From Solanum dulcamara (Eukaryota > Streptophyta > Magnoliopsida > Solanales > Solanaceae): a stretch of DNA of 64,000 bases. The stretch is taken from contig NC_077242.1 of the NCBI RefSeq assembly GCF_947179165.1, positions 76,179,097 to 76,243,096 on the forward strand. Direction: 5' to 3'. The number at the start of each line of letters is the position of its first letter. Position 1 is the first letter of the stretch. The notes beneath the pieces are model-generated. The model did no database searches. It was not told where the DNA came from and worked only from the letters and a program-made list of their open reading frames with translations. The position numbers were made by a program, and so were the translations under genes. Positions 45,465 to 56,567 of the stretch are shown here, one piece after another.

Positions 45465-45484
45465 GGGGGTGGGGGAAGGAGGGG
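45465..45484 (+). other. G-rich tract (possible G-quadruplex)
   Basis: GGGGGTGGGGGAAGGAGGGG has three long G runs; with the longer runs split it can supply four tetrad strands. No functional context is visible. Confidence 0.4.
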
Positions 45485-45769
45485 AATGTTTTCCTTTTTT
45501 CTTTATAGATTTAGCTAATTTTTAGATTTAAGTCGGGGGAATGAAAAAACACATCTGAAATCACCAAAGCTTAGCATTTTCCTAATTGCAGAACTTCTTA
45601 AAGCAAAACAAATATGCAAAGTTTCTTCTAACATTAGAGAATCCATTGGGCTAAACGTTCCTGCTGCACATTGTAGGAACCCTTTTTAATGTTTATTGCA
45701 AGTGATCCTGTAACCTGGAAAAAAAAAAAAAAAAAACTAGTGTGATAAAGTTAGATATTTTAATTTTCT

Positions 45770-46226
45770 AAAGGGAAAACCGTCAAATTTGCCCGAGTAG
45801 CAACCAAAATAGAGCAACTATACCCTCCGTTAAGACTTTTGATCTAATATTACCGCATTGTTAGAGAAAAGTCTCGGTTTTTGCCCTTCAATTTGGATCT
45901 TTCCTCAATGAATTTGGGCAAGTGGAGTTTACGCATTTTAGGGTTGGAGCTTCACTAATGGCAAGGGGTAGGGTCAAAAATACACCTCAACTATCAATTG
46001 TTCACTTATTCTATTGTGATATTTCAGATAGGAAGAGTGAACAACTTATAGCTGAGGTATTTTTCGATAAACATTATACAAAAAAAACAGAATTGGTGTA
46101 TTTTTTACCTTAACTCGACAATTTTTAACTACAATGGTGTGAATGGCCCAAAAAGTTTAACGGAGTAAAAGATTGAACAATTTCGACTAGTACGGGGGAA
46201 ATTGTAGACCTTTTCCCTTTCCTAAA
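45770..46226. mobile_element. MITE with AAAGGGAAAA terminal inverted repeats downstream of the HD gene
   Basis: Left end TAAAGGGAAAACCGTCAAAT with TTGCCCGAGTAG corresponds to the right end read inward, AAAGGGAAAAGGTCTACAAT with TTCCCCCGTACTAG. Inner parts are also partly inverted (AACTATACCCTCCGTTAA on the left against TTAACGGAGTAAAAG on the right). Flanks TTTCTAA and TTCCTAA may be a worn target duplication. The open frame 45922-46113 inside it is not a gene. Confidence 0.65.
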
Positions 46227-46296
46227 TGAGAAAACAAGAACTAAAGCACTGATTAAATGAGAAAACAAGAACTAAAGCACTGATTATACCACCAAC
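46227..46296. repeat. Tandem 33-34-bp duplication
   Basis: AAATGAGAAAACAAGAACTA followed by AAGCACTGATT occurs twice in direct succession with no visible difference, right after the MITE and about 70 bases beyond the HD gene stop codon. Identity of the copies means it is recent. Confidence 0.85.
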
Positions 46297-46364
46297 CTTT
46301 AGAATTTGGGTCATCAGCAATACACCTGGTGCAAATTGTTATCCAGTTTGACTACCACAACACT

Positions 46365-49300
46365 TCAGTTGGATTTCTTTCTTCTTGATGCTACCTCTGA
46401 AGCCCAAGCTTTGCCCACATCTGTTTGGAACTTACCTAGATTTGTTGTCAAAGATTACATCAGCTAAAGGCACGAGTTATTATCAAAATCGATCCATGCA
46501 AAAGAAGACTATAATAGCACTTGGAGAGCGCAGTACAACGGAGAGTTGTTCAAATCTCAAAGCAAGGAAATTTTCCACTTCCTTAAACTAGTAACATCAT
46601 TCTTACAATGACTTTGGACTACAAATTTCTTGGATTTATATTTCTCTCGTGTAACTACTCGAGTTAAAGGTGACACAAGGTGCTCCTCAGGAAGGACCAA
46701 GCACAAATACGTACCATACATACACAGAATCTGATTAAAAAAAAAAAGAGAATATAATGAGTATATATCTTTCACGTCCTTTATTTATTTCAGAAATCTA
46801 ATTTCCAAACCTATGCTACATAGTTCTACTCAATCTTTTGGTTTTCAGAGAATCCTTTCCATGAGAACCTAAATCCACTGTTTGAGACAAATATACTATA
46901 TATGCAAAATCTACAAACTTAAATTCTCCAAGGAAAAAAATTCAAAACAAGTCACAAGATTTCTCATGTTCAGAAATCAGAAGGGGGAGGGGGAACTATC
47001 CACAAAAGTTCAATACCAACTTCCAACAACTTGATTGTTCCAATCAAAATGACCATATTGTGTTATTCACTAATCATTTCAATGAATTCACATGTAAATG
47101 TCCAGAGTTCAAACAATGGAATGGTATTTTTGACTTTCCAGCTCCATGGTTAACCACTAATTCGGCAATCTAAGAGAAGATGCATGATTAAGTCAGAACA
47201 GCAAGGCAATAGTAGATTATGATGGGGCTAAAAGGATCAAGGTCTAGAGTACACAAACGGCAGCCCAAAACATAGAATGAGTAGAATTTAAATCTTTAAG
47301 TCTCGGACCTGTGGTTGAATAATTAAAAATGTTTTTTTTTAGATAATGGTTGAATTATTAAAATGTTAAATGTGGCACCTGCAGTTGACTGGAAAAATTC
47401 CTCCAAATCCTTCCCTTGCTCTGCATGACAGAGAAAAGTAGCATTAGTTTAAAGAGAACTTCTCACGGCAAAGAGAACTAGTCCATGTATCAAGAGACAA
47501 ACAACTTATACAGCCACTCATCAGTATTAATTACAATGTAAGATTCTTGTTTTTATAGTTTTTGAAAATTTAGTAAGGTAAATCTTATAAGTATAGATTG
47601 CATCAGGTACATATAAGCTAAAATATAAGTTGATATTATTCGAATGCTAAGACATGTGTGTTTTGATTAATTCTCAAGTTAGCAATGTAATAGTGCAAAT
47701 ACTAGGTGTGTATATTTCTCATTCTGAAGGATGCAGTATGACAGCAAAGTTCAGAAAATATGAAAAATACAGACATAAACTTAAAGAATTTTGGAGAAAT
47801 GTGACTCTCAATATCGGTCAATTTTACCCCCTAAATATGACACCTAATATGGGAACTTGACAAAAAGTGCACTAGAACTTGCGGCCTTAAATATGCCATG
47901 ATATTCTTATGGCTATGAGAGCATGTCATTAAGGTAAAATGGAAATTTTATGGTTAAGATTTACAAAATATAGAGAGTTGTCATTCTCTTTTGGAAGAAA
48001 CTAAAAAAGAATTAAGTGTTATACAAAATGGAACAAAGGTAGTAATATATATTACATCCGAAATCTGGGGGATAAGAGAGAAACAGGAAGTTACCATTTT
48101 CATATTCCAATGCCTGAAGTATCATCTCCACCTGAAAGAAAACACCATATTAGTTCAGAGGAAAGCAGTGAATTATGCTAACTAAAGAGATAACTATCAT
48201 AGATAGCATTACAGCACAGCAACTGAGCAACAGAATGGACATCTGTTGGTCACCCATGGATAGCAATTTAGTTATCACGAGGCAGGAAGTTTTATTAAAC
48301 AATCATGTAAGAAGGCTAATTGAGTTTCTATTGAATATCTTTTATGCATATTGGCTAACAAGATACAGTGACATGGCATTAAAAGAGGAAGACACGAAAC
48401 AATGATGAGTATTATATGTTTATCGCAAAATAAAACAAAACTCATCCTCATAAACACCTTCTTTTTTTATAACCGTGGTGTACGGGCTAGCTTTCGAGCA
48501 CCTCGACTAATTCCACGAGATACCAGTCACCTCCCACCAACAACAAGTACCAAGTAACTCTGTCCACCAAGGTTAGGACAGGTAGGAAGAAGTCACCTAG
48601 TGTTTTTGTCTCTAATGGAATTTAAACCCGAAACCTCATGGTTCTCAACCCACTTCAATGACCACTAGGCTACACACTTGGGTACATCCTTATAAACAAC
48701 ATATAAATGGGACATATTTGAACTTTGGTAACATAAACAATACCTTGTCGAAGTCTTTTACAACTTTGGCTTCTAAAGAAGAATTTTCTTCATATTCCAT
48801 CCACAAGTCACTGATCTCCTTGGCTGCGATTGCCCAACAGTAAATACTCAGCATGAGAATAGGTCAAAGCGCCATCTTTCATAATATATATTAGTTGGCG
48901 AAAAACTCAATGGAGAAGAGAAGCAATACCTCGGGATCCTCCACCTAAAAGTTTACACATGTCTTCTAGTGCTGCTCGCTCTCGTCTACTCTTTTCATCC
49001 TTTGAAATTCCATCAGCAGGAGTGATATCTCCAACAATTGCTGTTCAGTAGGAACACAAAAAATATTCGACGACGAAAATTATATAAGAAGCTATCAAAT
49101 TTTTCAAGTGAAAAGATCACAGGATTAGAAGAACAAACACACAGATGATTGTGCTACCGAATCTATACAAGACATTGGTTCCTAGGAAGATCATTTGAGT
49201 GAAAGTATTTTTAAGTGAAAATGATTGATTATACGAATAGACAGATAAAGTTTGTGTTCTAATGGCTGTTTTATGTTCTTCCCATTGAAGTTGTCGAACA

Positions 49301-52300
49301 ACCTCTACTAATTTCGTTCAACAAGTCCTCTTTGAAACCACAAAACTTATTACTTTTCCATTTATCTAATTAAAAACCGATGTTACGAGGATCATTCATT
49401 TACAATGATGTAACTGTCTAGAATGGTTGTAACTCATGCAAGTTCTTCAAATATACTAAAATTAGCCAAAAGAAAAGGAATACAAGTACCTAAACCAAAT
49501 ACTTAGGCACACCTGTGAGTTCATAATTCTAAGCAGTTTTGTCATTATAAACAAGCTTCATATTTTTTAAAATTTTCTGAGAAGTAATAAACAAGCATCC
49601 TAAAGCACTTGAAACTAAGGGGCTTGCATCATTTGACTCAATAAAACATAAACAAATTTCCAATTCCTTTGTGAGAATGAAATCTGAATTCAGCAAACAT
49701 ATTTTTTATACATCCATCTATTTTGCATAACAACAACAACGACCCAGTGAAATCCCACAACGTGGGGTTTGGGGAGGATAGAGTGTACGCAGACCTGACT
49801 CCTACCCAGATAGGATGGTTGTTTCCGAGAGACCCTCGCTATTTTGCATAACAGAGTTCACTATTTGAACTCTCTGACACAAATGATTTCAGGTAAGTTT
49901 TAATTCATCAGTTTTAATAAGGTTTGTAGAACAATAGTCAATGCCATTATCCGAGAAAGTAATACCAAAGGGCAACCTTAAATAATTTTACAGATTATGA
50001 GAGGTGACAAGCTTATGTGATTATAAGTAATCCATCATCTTTATAGCATACTTTTTACTCTTAATTAAATCTTATTCCATAAAGCTCATAATAACACAAA
50101 ATTATTATAGATACACATACAATTAAATACACAGAGAAGAATCCCAACAGAAAAAAGAAATTGTCATAGGAAGATGACACAAGATAATATCAGCCTATTT
50201 CACGTCATAGCCATAAAAGCAAAGAAGATTGAAATGGAATATTCATATATGACAGACTCACCTTCTGCAATGTCATGCACAATTGCCATCTTAACACACC
50301 TAAATTTGGAAAAAGAAAAAATAGTACATTTATCTTTTATAAGAATCCACATGTTTACTGGAAACACAGTACCAGAATGTACCAAGTACCCTAAAAGTTA
50401 AATGTACAAATGCCAATTAATAAAAACACTTACTTGTCACGATCAACTCCAGGAAGGTCAGCAGCAATAAGAGCCATCACTCCCATACGGTACATGTGAT
50501 CAGCTATAGACTCAGGATTATTAATTCCTCTACGAACCCAACCTTCTCTTTTTGTTGTCTGATCGTGTCTCCAAACACAAATTTTAGTCAGAGTGCATAA
50601 AAGATGACAAGGGAACAGAGAGAACACATAAGATAATAACAATATGAAAAGAATGCTGCAGAATTTGTAACTATGTTTTGATGCAATAGCTTACTGCTTA
50701 TCCCTCTTTATAAATTACCTTTTCACTTATCAAAAAACAATATGAAAAGAATGGTTATGTGAGGTTGTAAGTATATAAATTAGAAGTTTATAGACCATTA
50801 GCACAACACAGTCATGTATTCTAAGACACACATCTATATTACCTTAAACAACGCAAATAAGGCATAGTACAATGCACAGAGTACAAGTCTCTGGAAACTA
50901 CACACACTACTATCCTCATATATCACGATTTCATATCCATACACAAAACATTCATGTAAGCAAAAGCACAATTTGAAAAAGAAAAGCATAGAATAGACAA
51001 GAATTGCACTCAGCATAGTACAACAAGCCCTGCTAGAGTACAAACTGCTGCATTAAATACTACGCAAACTGAAAGAGCAAATGCAAATACAAAAAAGTAA
51101 AAACCAAACAACGCAAGTAGAGCATAGTTCAATACACGATGCACAGAGTACAACTATCTGCAAACTAAACACTACGATCCTCATATATCACGATTTCATA
51201 TTCATACACAGAACATTCATGTAAGTAAAAGCATAATTTGAAAAAAGGAAAACATAAAATAGACAAGGATTTCAATCAGCATGATACAACTATCGCTGTA
51301 TAGAGTACAAACTGGTACATTAGATACGAAGCAAACTGAAATTGAGCAAACGCAATTACAAAAAGCAAAATCAAACAACCAAGTAGAACTTAGTACAACA
51401 CGCGATGCATAGGGTACAACTCTCTGCAAAAATAAACACTATGATTCTCGTATTTATACACAAAACATTCATCATCTTCTAATCACATTCAAAGAATAAA
51501 CTAGGCAACATAAAACGGATCAATTTGGTATAGACAGGAATTACATTCAACGTGGTACAACAAGCGCTACATAGAGTACAAGCTGCTGCATTAGCTAATA
51601 AGCAAACTGAAACAGAGCAAATGTAAATCTAATGCAAGTAGATCCTAGTACAACACCCGTTGCACAGAGTACAACTCTCTCTGCAAATTACAAACTAGGA
51701 TCCTCACCTATCACAATTTCATTACTCACAAACAAAAACATTCATCATTACAAGCTGCTGCATTAGACACTAAGCAAACTGATATAGAGCAAATGCAAAT
51801 ACAAATAGCAAAATCAAACACCATAGGTAAGGCGTAGCACAATGCACAATGCACAATGCACAAAGCACAAAGTACAACTCTCTCTCAGCAAACTACAACA
51901 CACTCGATCTTCATATTATCACAATTTCATTACACATACGCCAAAACATTCATCATTACAAGCTGATGCATTAGATACTAAGCAAATCGAAATAGAGCAA
52001 ATGCAAATACAAATAGCAAAATCAAACAACGCAGGTAAGGCATAGTACAACGCGCAATGCACAAAGTACAACTCTCTCTCAGCAAACTACAACACACTAT
52101 GATCCTCATATTATCACAATTTCATTACTCATACACCAAAACATTCATCATTACAATCTTCTGCATTAGATGCTAAGCAAAATGATATAGAGCAAATGCA
52201 AATACAAAAAAGCAAAATCAAACAACGCAGGTAAAACAGAGTACAACGCGCAATGCACAAGGTACAACTCTCTCTGAGCAAACTACAACACACTACGATC

Positions 52301-52617
52301 CTCATATTATCACAATTTCATTACTCATACACACAAAAACAATCATCATCACTCAATCAAATTCAAAACAAAAACAGAGTGCGGCGTACCTTGAGGCGGT
52401 GACATAGGGTTAGAAAATCAATGGCGGACGAAGGAGATGGAGATGCAGACGACGAAACGGAAGACGAAGAAGATGAAGATGAAGCTTCGGTTGCCATACG
52501 AGAAACCTTAGGAGATGAAGAAGTTTGAAAGTATTTTAATCTGGTATGAGCAGAAGAGGAAGAAAAAGAAGAAGGAAGTAATAAAGGAATGAGTGATTTA
52601 CAAAGCAATCTGCTCAT
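46365..52617 (-). CDS. HD-domain 5'-deoxynucleotidase, HDDC2/YfbR-like
   Basis: Eight exons: 52617-52390, 50558-50434, 50299-50262, 49040-48930, 48823-48744, 48131-48095, 47420-47379, 46435-46365 (732 nt, 243 residues). All borders are GT-AG and every phase fits. The HD domain carries the metal ligands: H97 in [15 protein letters not shown]126-D127 in [17 protein letters not shown], and a distal Asp in [13 protein letters not shown] (191 or 193). The C-terminal part ([20 protein letters not shown] then [12 protein letters not shown]) is the plant-typical end. Relatives such as Arabidopsis At1g26160 and At2g23820 and bacterial YfbR remove the phosphate from deoxynucleoside monophosphates and act in nucleotide housekeeping. 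Residues 1-40 are Ser/Leu/Arg-rich without acids, like an organelle transit peptide. A second Met at 41 begins MATEASSSS and could start a cytosolic form. Intron 1 (1.8 kb) is filled by a minisatellite. Confidence 0.93.
48458..48684 (-). mobile_element. tRNA-derived SINE, nearly full length, in HD gene intron
   Basis: On the minus strand it begins near CCCAAGTGTGTAGCCTAGTGG (A box TAGCCTAGTGG), has a B-box-like GTTTCGGGTTTAAATTCC and ends ACCACGGTTATAAAAAAAG. Imperfect target duplications CATCCTCATAAACAC (from 48442) and CATCCTTATAAACAAC (48685-48700) flank it. This is the best reference copy of the family also present at 26166, 30394, 34030 and 35857. Confidence 0.8.
49733..49838 (-). mobile_element. 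5'-truncated TTG-tailed SINE with 15-bp target duplication
   Basis: ACAACAACGACCCAGTGAAA, TCCCACAACGTGGGGTTTGG and GAGTGTACGCAGACCTGACT are the reverse complement of the TTG-tailed SINE 3' end. The direct repeat CTATTTTGCATAACA at 49718-49732 and 49839-49853 is perfect. It lies in the HD gene intron between exons 3 and 4. Confidence 0.85.
50820..52370. repeat. Minisatellite filling intron 1 of the HD gene (about 7 units of ~195-268 bp)
   Basis: A unit marked by AACAACGCAGGTAAGGCATA, GTACAACGCGCAATGCACAA, GTACAACTCTCTCTCAGCAA, GATCCTCATATTATCACAAT, CAAAACATTCATCATTACAA and TAAGCAAACTGAAATAGAGC recurs. Starts are near 50845, 51110, 51378, 51636, 51825, 52023 and 52220. The first four units are spaced by ~258-268 bp, the last three by ~190-198 bp, so two length classes exist. 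Together they make up most of the 1,831-bp intron. Confidence 0.88.
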
Positions 52618-52659
52618 TTTTGCTCTTTACCCCCTTTTTTTCCTCTCTTTTTTCGTTTA

Positions 52660-52900
52660 AATAAATTTAGCCGAGTGATTTTGCCCAAACGCCTTTGATA
52701 GTAAGCGTTTTACCCGATGATGTGTGATTTTTTTTACGTAAATTTGAAAATAGTGTGACCTTAAATATAGATATCGGGTAGAAAATTAAATATTATTTTT
52801 ATTAGAAAGTGATTTATTTGATTTGTGATTTTTTGACGTAAATTCAAAAATAATGTGGACTTCAATATGGGTATGGGGTGGGAAATCAAAAAAAGATATT
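52660..52900. repeat. Direct duplication (~110-bp period) upstream of the HD gene
   Basis: GATTTTTTTTACGTAAATTT with GAAAATAGTGTGACCTTAAA (from 52728) is followed by GATTTTTTGACGTAAATTCA with AAAATAATGTGGACTTCAAT (from 52826), and each continues into a GGGTA-GAAAATTAAA-type part. The copies are about 80% alike. They lie in the upstream region of the HD gene. Confidence 0.6.
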
Positions 52901-53059
52901 GCCCCTCTGCATTTTTGTAGGTCACATATGCATGATTTTCACAAAATAAAAAATCGAAATCATCAATAGACACTTAAAGTTGACACAATTTTTTATTTAT
53001 ATATCTCAATAAGGTTTATGCCTTTTAAATATTCGTAGTAATGCCAATTTTAGGTGTCT

Positions 53060-53290
53060 TCCTTGGTCTCGATTTATGTGATTTTATTTAATTTGACACG
53101 ATATTTTTTATTAAAAAAAACTTTTGAAACTTATGGTCTAAAGTAACCTAGATGATTGCGTGATTATAAATTATCTCGTTGATAAATTGAATATTTAAAA
53201 GTTAAATTGTTATTAAATTTAAAATGTGTCATTTTTTTGTTATTAAAAAAAAGTATGGCATATAAATTAGAATAGAAGATGTATAGGTGA
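53060..53290. mobile_element. Decayed MITE of the TTGGTCTCGATTTATGTGA type
   Basis: One end reads CTTGGTCTCGATTTATGTGA and the other, read inward, TTCTATTCTAATTTATATGC; inside are CTTTTGAAACTTATGGTCTA and AAAAGTTAAATTGTTATTAA. These words belong to a very common Solanaceae MITE; a second relative lies at 53590-53820. Confidence 0.5.
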
Positions 53291-53589
53291 CTCTAAATTA
53301 TTTTATGATCAAAAAATATAGTGCAGTAGACAAGATTGTTGCTCTCTTAAATGGTGTATTACTTCTTAAAAATAGAAATACACAACTTTTTAAATAGAGT
53401 AACTATTTAAGATAAAATAGTATTACATATTACAAAGAATACCCTATAATATAAAAACAATATTTATCTCTTGTCTTCTCATATAAGGGAAACAAGCTTT
53501 GACATCATTTTGAGACTCTCGACTAGGAAAAGTGATAATGTTAGAAAACTAAAAACAATGTCATGAGAATAAGAATGGTGCACAAATAA

Positions 53590-53820
53590 TACTCTCTTCT
53601 CTTCGTTTTAATTTATTTGTCTAATTTTAATTTGATATGAGTTTTAAAACGTAAAGAAAGATTTTTGAATCTCGTGATCTTAAATTAAAGATATATCAAA
53701 TGTATAAAAATACTTTTTAATTTTATCTTATGGTCTTAAACATGTTATGTGAAAAGTTGAAATTGAAAAGTTGATGCTAAAATAAGGAAAGAGTCATTTA
53801 ATTTTGAAATGAACTATCTA
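53590..53820. mobile_element. Second MITE of the same type
   Basis: CTCTTCTCTTCGTTTTAATT, TTGATATGAGTTTTAAAACG, TCTTAAATTAAAGATATATC and TGAAAAGTTGAAATTG appear in the order of the neighbouring element and end at TTAATTTTGAAATGAACT. Old and without clear target duplication. Confidence 0.5.
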
Positions 53821-53877
53821 TTTGGATTGACTTATTTTAAGTACTTTTAAACCAAAATAATTTTTAAGGACATTTTT

Positions 53878-54132
53878 AGTGTTTGAATAAGCGCTTGGCC
53901 ATAGAAAAACACGGTTGGCCATATTATTCCGAAATTCAACTTGAATTCAAGAATTTGAAAAATAATAAAATATATTTTTACTTCAAATTACTCACAAAAA
54001 GTAAAAAAAAAAACTCTAATTTGTATTTACGGCCAAACACATTTCCAATTTTTGAATGTCATTTTCCATTTTGAAAACAAAAACTATTTTTTTTCAAATT
54101 TTATAATGAAATATGGCCAAACGCACACTTAT
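53878..54132. mobile_element. hAT-like MITE (GTGTGCGTTTGGCCAT family)
   Basis: The left end AGTGTTTGAATAAGCGCTTG then GCCAT and the right end, read inward, AAGTGTGCGTTTGGCCATAT share the terminal motif. Internal TTGAATTCAAGAATTTGAAA and TTTTCAAATTTTATAATG are AT-rich filler. The small open frame within it is not a gene. Confidence 0.6.
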
Positions 54133-54496
54133 TATTTAGAGGCAGAAATATAAAAATAAATCACATTTATTATTATGCTGAATTGATCATCATCATAACT
54201 CTAAATTTTAAATTCGTCTCTCATTAAAATTCATGGTAAGTACTGGAGATGAAAAGGCAAAATGATACTCCTTCTTGTTTGACTCATCGTTGAAATTATT
54301 ACAAATTAAACAACAAAAATTTCTTTCCTTAAAAATCTGAGGCATATTTGAAACGAGTTCAACAAACTCAACTTATACATATACGAAAAGAAAGAGAAAC
54401 AAAAATATAAATACATAAACAAATCACGCTTATTATTATTCTGAACCGATTTTCATCATTATGACTCTAAATCTTGAATACGCCTCTGCTTAAAAT

Positions 54497-54985
54497 TTAT
54501 GGCAATATTGGAGGTGAAAAGGTAAAATGATTTTCCTCCTTCTCCTCCTCCTTCTTCTTCTTGTCAAGAACAACACACTTCTTGAAAACTTTGCTAACAT
54601 TGGACTTAACAGCCTTAGAATTAACCTTATCTTTAACTTCAGGCAAACCAATATAAACTTTTGTCAAAGTTTTGTGACACTTAAGTCCCATTCCAACAAG
54701 ATTATGACAACATTTCTTGTCAATATCTTCCTTGCCATTAAGTGTGGCATTTAGAACTTTTATACCACATTTACTAGGCAAATACTTGGTACAATTCTCT
54801 AAATATTCTACCAACTTTTTTGGTAAACTATTTATGTAATTTTCATGTGCATTATCTTCTTTTTGTGAAGGTGGAATTGTTGGTGGAGGGTGTTTTTTAT
54901 GATGATGGGATTTGCAAAGGGAAGGAATTGCACTAGAAATTATCAAAATTGTTATAAAGGATGTGAGGATATTGAGTCTTGCCAT
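54497..54985 (-). CDS. Small secreted cysteine-rich protein, prolamin-like (ECA1/EC1-type)
   Basis: Intronless 162-codon frame. Residues 1-24 are a signal peptide (ILTSFITILIISSAIPSLC), then a His/Pro-rich linker (SHHHKKHPPPTIPPS). The mature part has six cysteines at 65, 73, 92, 93, 103 and 137, in the order C-x7-C-x18-CC-x9-C-x33-C. The segment DIDKKCCHNLVGMGLKCHKT fits the prolamin-like domain (PF05617). That family includes egg-cell-secreted and ECA1 gametogenesis-related proteins, usually expressed in reproductive tissue and secreted. The C-terminus is unusual: a run of lysine and glutamate (KKKKEEEKEE) then FTFSPPILP. A TATAAAA at 55043-55037 lies 52 bases before the ATG. The role is inferred from the fold only; a defence-type or storage role is possible. 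Confidence 0.78.
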   Translation of the reverse strand: MARLNILTSFITILIISSAIPSLCKSHHHKKHPPPTIPPSQKEDNAHENYINSLPKKLVEYLENCTKYLPSKCGIKVLNATLNGKEDIDKKCCHNLVGMGLKCHKTLTKVYIGLPEVKDKVNSKAVKSNVSKVFKKCVVLDKKKKEEEKEENHFTFSPPILP

Positions 54986-55036
54986 TTTTTTTGTGTGTTG
55001 TGATGTTGATTTTGTATTTTTCTAAAAGGGTTGATG

Positions 55037-55043
55037 TTTTATA
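55037..55043 (-). promoter_or_regulatory. TATA box of the prolamin-like gene
   Basis: Minus strand CTCTATAAAACATC contains TATAAAA 52-58 bases before the ATG, giving an expected leader of about 25 bases. Confidence 0.6.
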
Positions 55044-55049
55044 GAGTGA

Positions 55050-56270
55050 ATTGAGATTATTTATTTTTATGTTATGGCATTGTATCTTTATGACTTTGAA
55101 TAACATTTGGTTATTGAATTAATGAACTTTTAAGTTACAATTAAATGTATAGAATAGTAATGTTACAATATTGAATATAGAGCGTTAGTTTTTCTTTTTA
55201 CAACCTTTTTGACTTACCATTTAAAACCATTTATCAATTATTTTAATTTCCCAATAGTAGCTATAGAAAAAATGTGGTTTGATACCACTCATTGATAAAT
55301 AACAAGATAAAGCTATTTTATCCTACTTCGAAAAAAATTAAATGGAAAATGTTTATTTTAATGTTTATCGAGACGCGATAGAGGTCAGGGTCTTGGAAGG
55401 GAAATTTAGGGAAACGAATAAGGTGTCGCGATTATGAAGTATTGAAGGGAAATTGAATGACCGGACCAAATCAAAATATCTAATTAAATCAATTTAAAAT
55501 CACATAGAATTGATTTGGTTTGATATTGACTAAGAAAAGTATTGAACTAAAGCGATATATAAATATATTGAATAACAAGATTAAGCTAGTGATACATAAA
55601 CATATTTATTTTATATCAAGATTAAGCGAACTTATTAGGCTCATACATCTTTTTCGAGTTTGAGATATTGTTTTATCAATAATTCTTAAAAGTAAATTAA
55701 GGATATTATTGCTTAGGTTTTATATTGACTTTTGCATCTATATTTAAAATGTATTTATTCTTTTAAATTATTAAAATTTGATTAGACTCGAATTGAAAGT
55801 ATATAGTATAAACGTAAGGTAGATCAATGAAAAGGGATAATTATCATGCATCACGTAGAAATTATCTCACATAATAACATATCAATATGTTATAAAATAA
55901 TTTCATTGTTGAATTCAACGTTCAACATACGTTCATTTTTTTAAAACCAAAAATAAGTATGGTTTGATTTTAGTTTTACCGACAATTGAATGGTTTAACA
56001 CTTAGTAATTCGTTATATTTGTGAAGACTTACAATTATAGACATTTAAAAATGTACATATCAATTAATTGAGGGTTAAATATACTTAACTGAAAATTACA
56101 AAGAATCAAAATTATAATTTATCGTATCTATACTTAAATAAGGTCGTAACGATCTCTGAAATATTGTTAGTACAATTATCTACAAAATCTTTAGCTAATA
56201 TGAAAAATATGATTAGCTATATGTTGAACATTTCTGAACATGCATAGAAACTTCTTTAAAATATAAATAT
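55050..56270. other. AT-rich intergenic DNA, nothing recognised
   Basis: No gene, RNA or clear mobile element was found. Words such as TTGATTTGGTTTGATATTGA appear, but no ends or duplications. Confidence 0.5.
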
Positions 56271-56277
56271 GCACATA

Positions 56278-56567
56278 AGGGAGGAGCCGTATGAGGTGAA
56301 AATCTCACGTACGATTCTGGAACGGAGATTCTTTCAATTGAATGATGACCGTAACGGATGTCGGCTCAATCCGAAGGAAATTTCGCGGAAGCTTTGCAGA
56401 ATTATTATGAAGCTATGCGACTAGAAATTGATCCCTATGATCGAAGTTATATACTCTATAATATAGGGCTTATCCACAAAAGTAATGGAGAAGACCCTTT
56501 CTCCTTAGCCAACCAAAGTCTTCTGATGGCAATAACCGCCTTTTCCGTTAAAAGTAAAGCGGTTTAA
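56278..56567 (+). pseudogene. ycf3: Nuclear copy of plastid DNA: ycf3 intron end and exon 2 fragment
   Basis: GAGGAGCCGTATGAGGTGAA with AATCTCACGTACG is the domain V-like 3' end of the plastid ycf3 group II intron. It is followed after GACCGTAACGG by exon 2, encoding [20 protein letters not shown] and then [20 protein letters not shown]. Ycf3 is a TPR protein needed for photosystem I assembly in the chloroplast. After SNGE (about 56492) the frame continues in unrelated sequence ([18 protein letters not shown]) and ends at 56567, so the copy is broken and joined to other DNA. Without its first and last exons and a promoter it cannot make Ycf3. Transfer could have been direct from the plastid or by way of the mitochondrion. 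Confidence 0.85.

Larger units (their letters stand above)
43830..46364. other. Intergenic region with MITE and SINE pieces
   Basis: Between the start of the nucleotidase gene and the end of the HD-domain gene I recognise a SINE piece (44420-44520), part of a retroelement family (44795-44880), a G-rich run (45465-45484), a MITE (45770-46226) and a short tandem duplication. The 62-codon minus frame at 45424-45236 (containing KLASLRNEESEDAFYYKLKA) is not recognised and has no gene context. Confidence 0.6.

Noticed and set aside
56358..56567. Functional small TPR gene
   Set aside because: The first 44 codons match plastid ycf3 exon 2, preceded by its intron end; the rest is unrelated, so it is an organelle-derived pseudogene.
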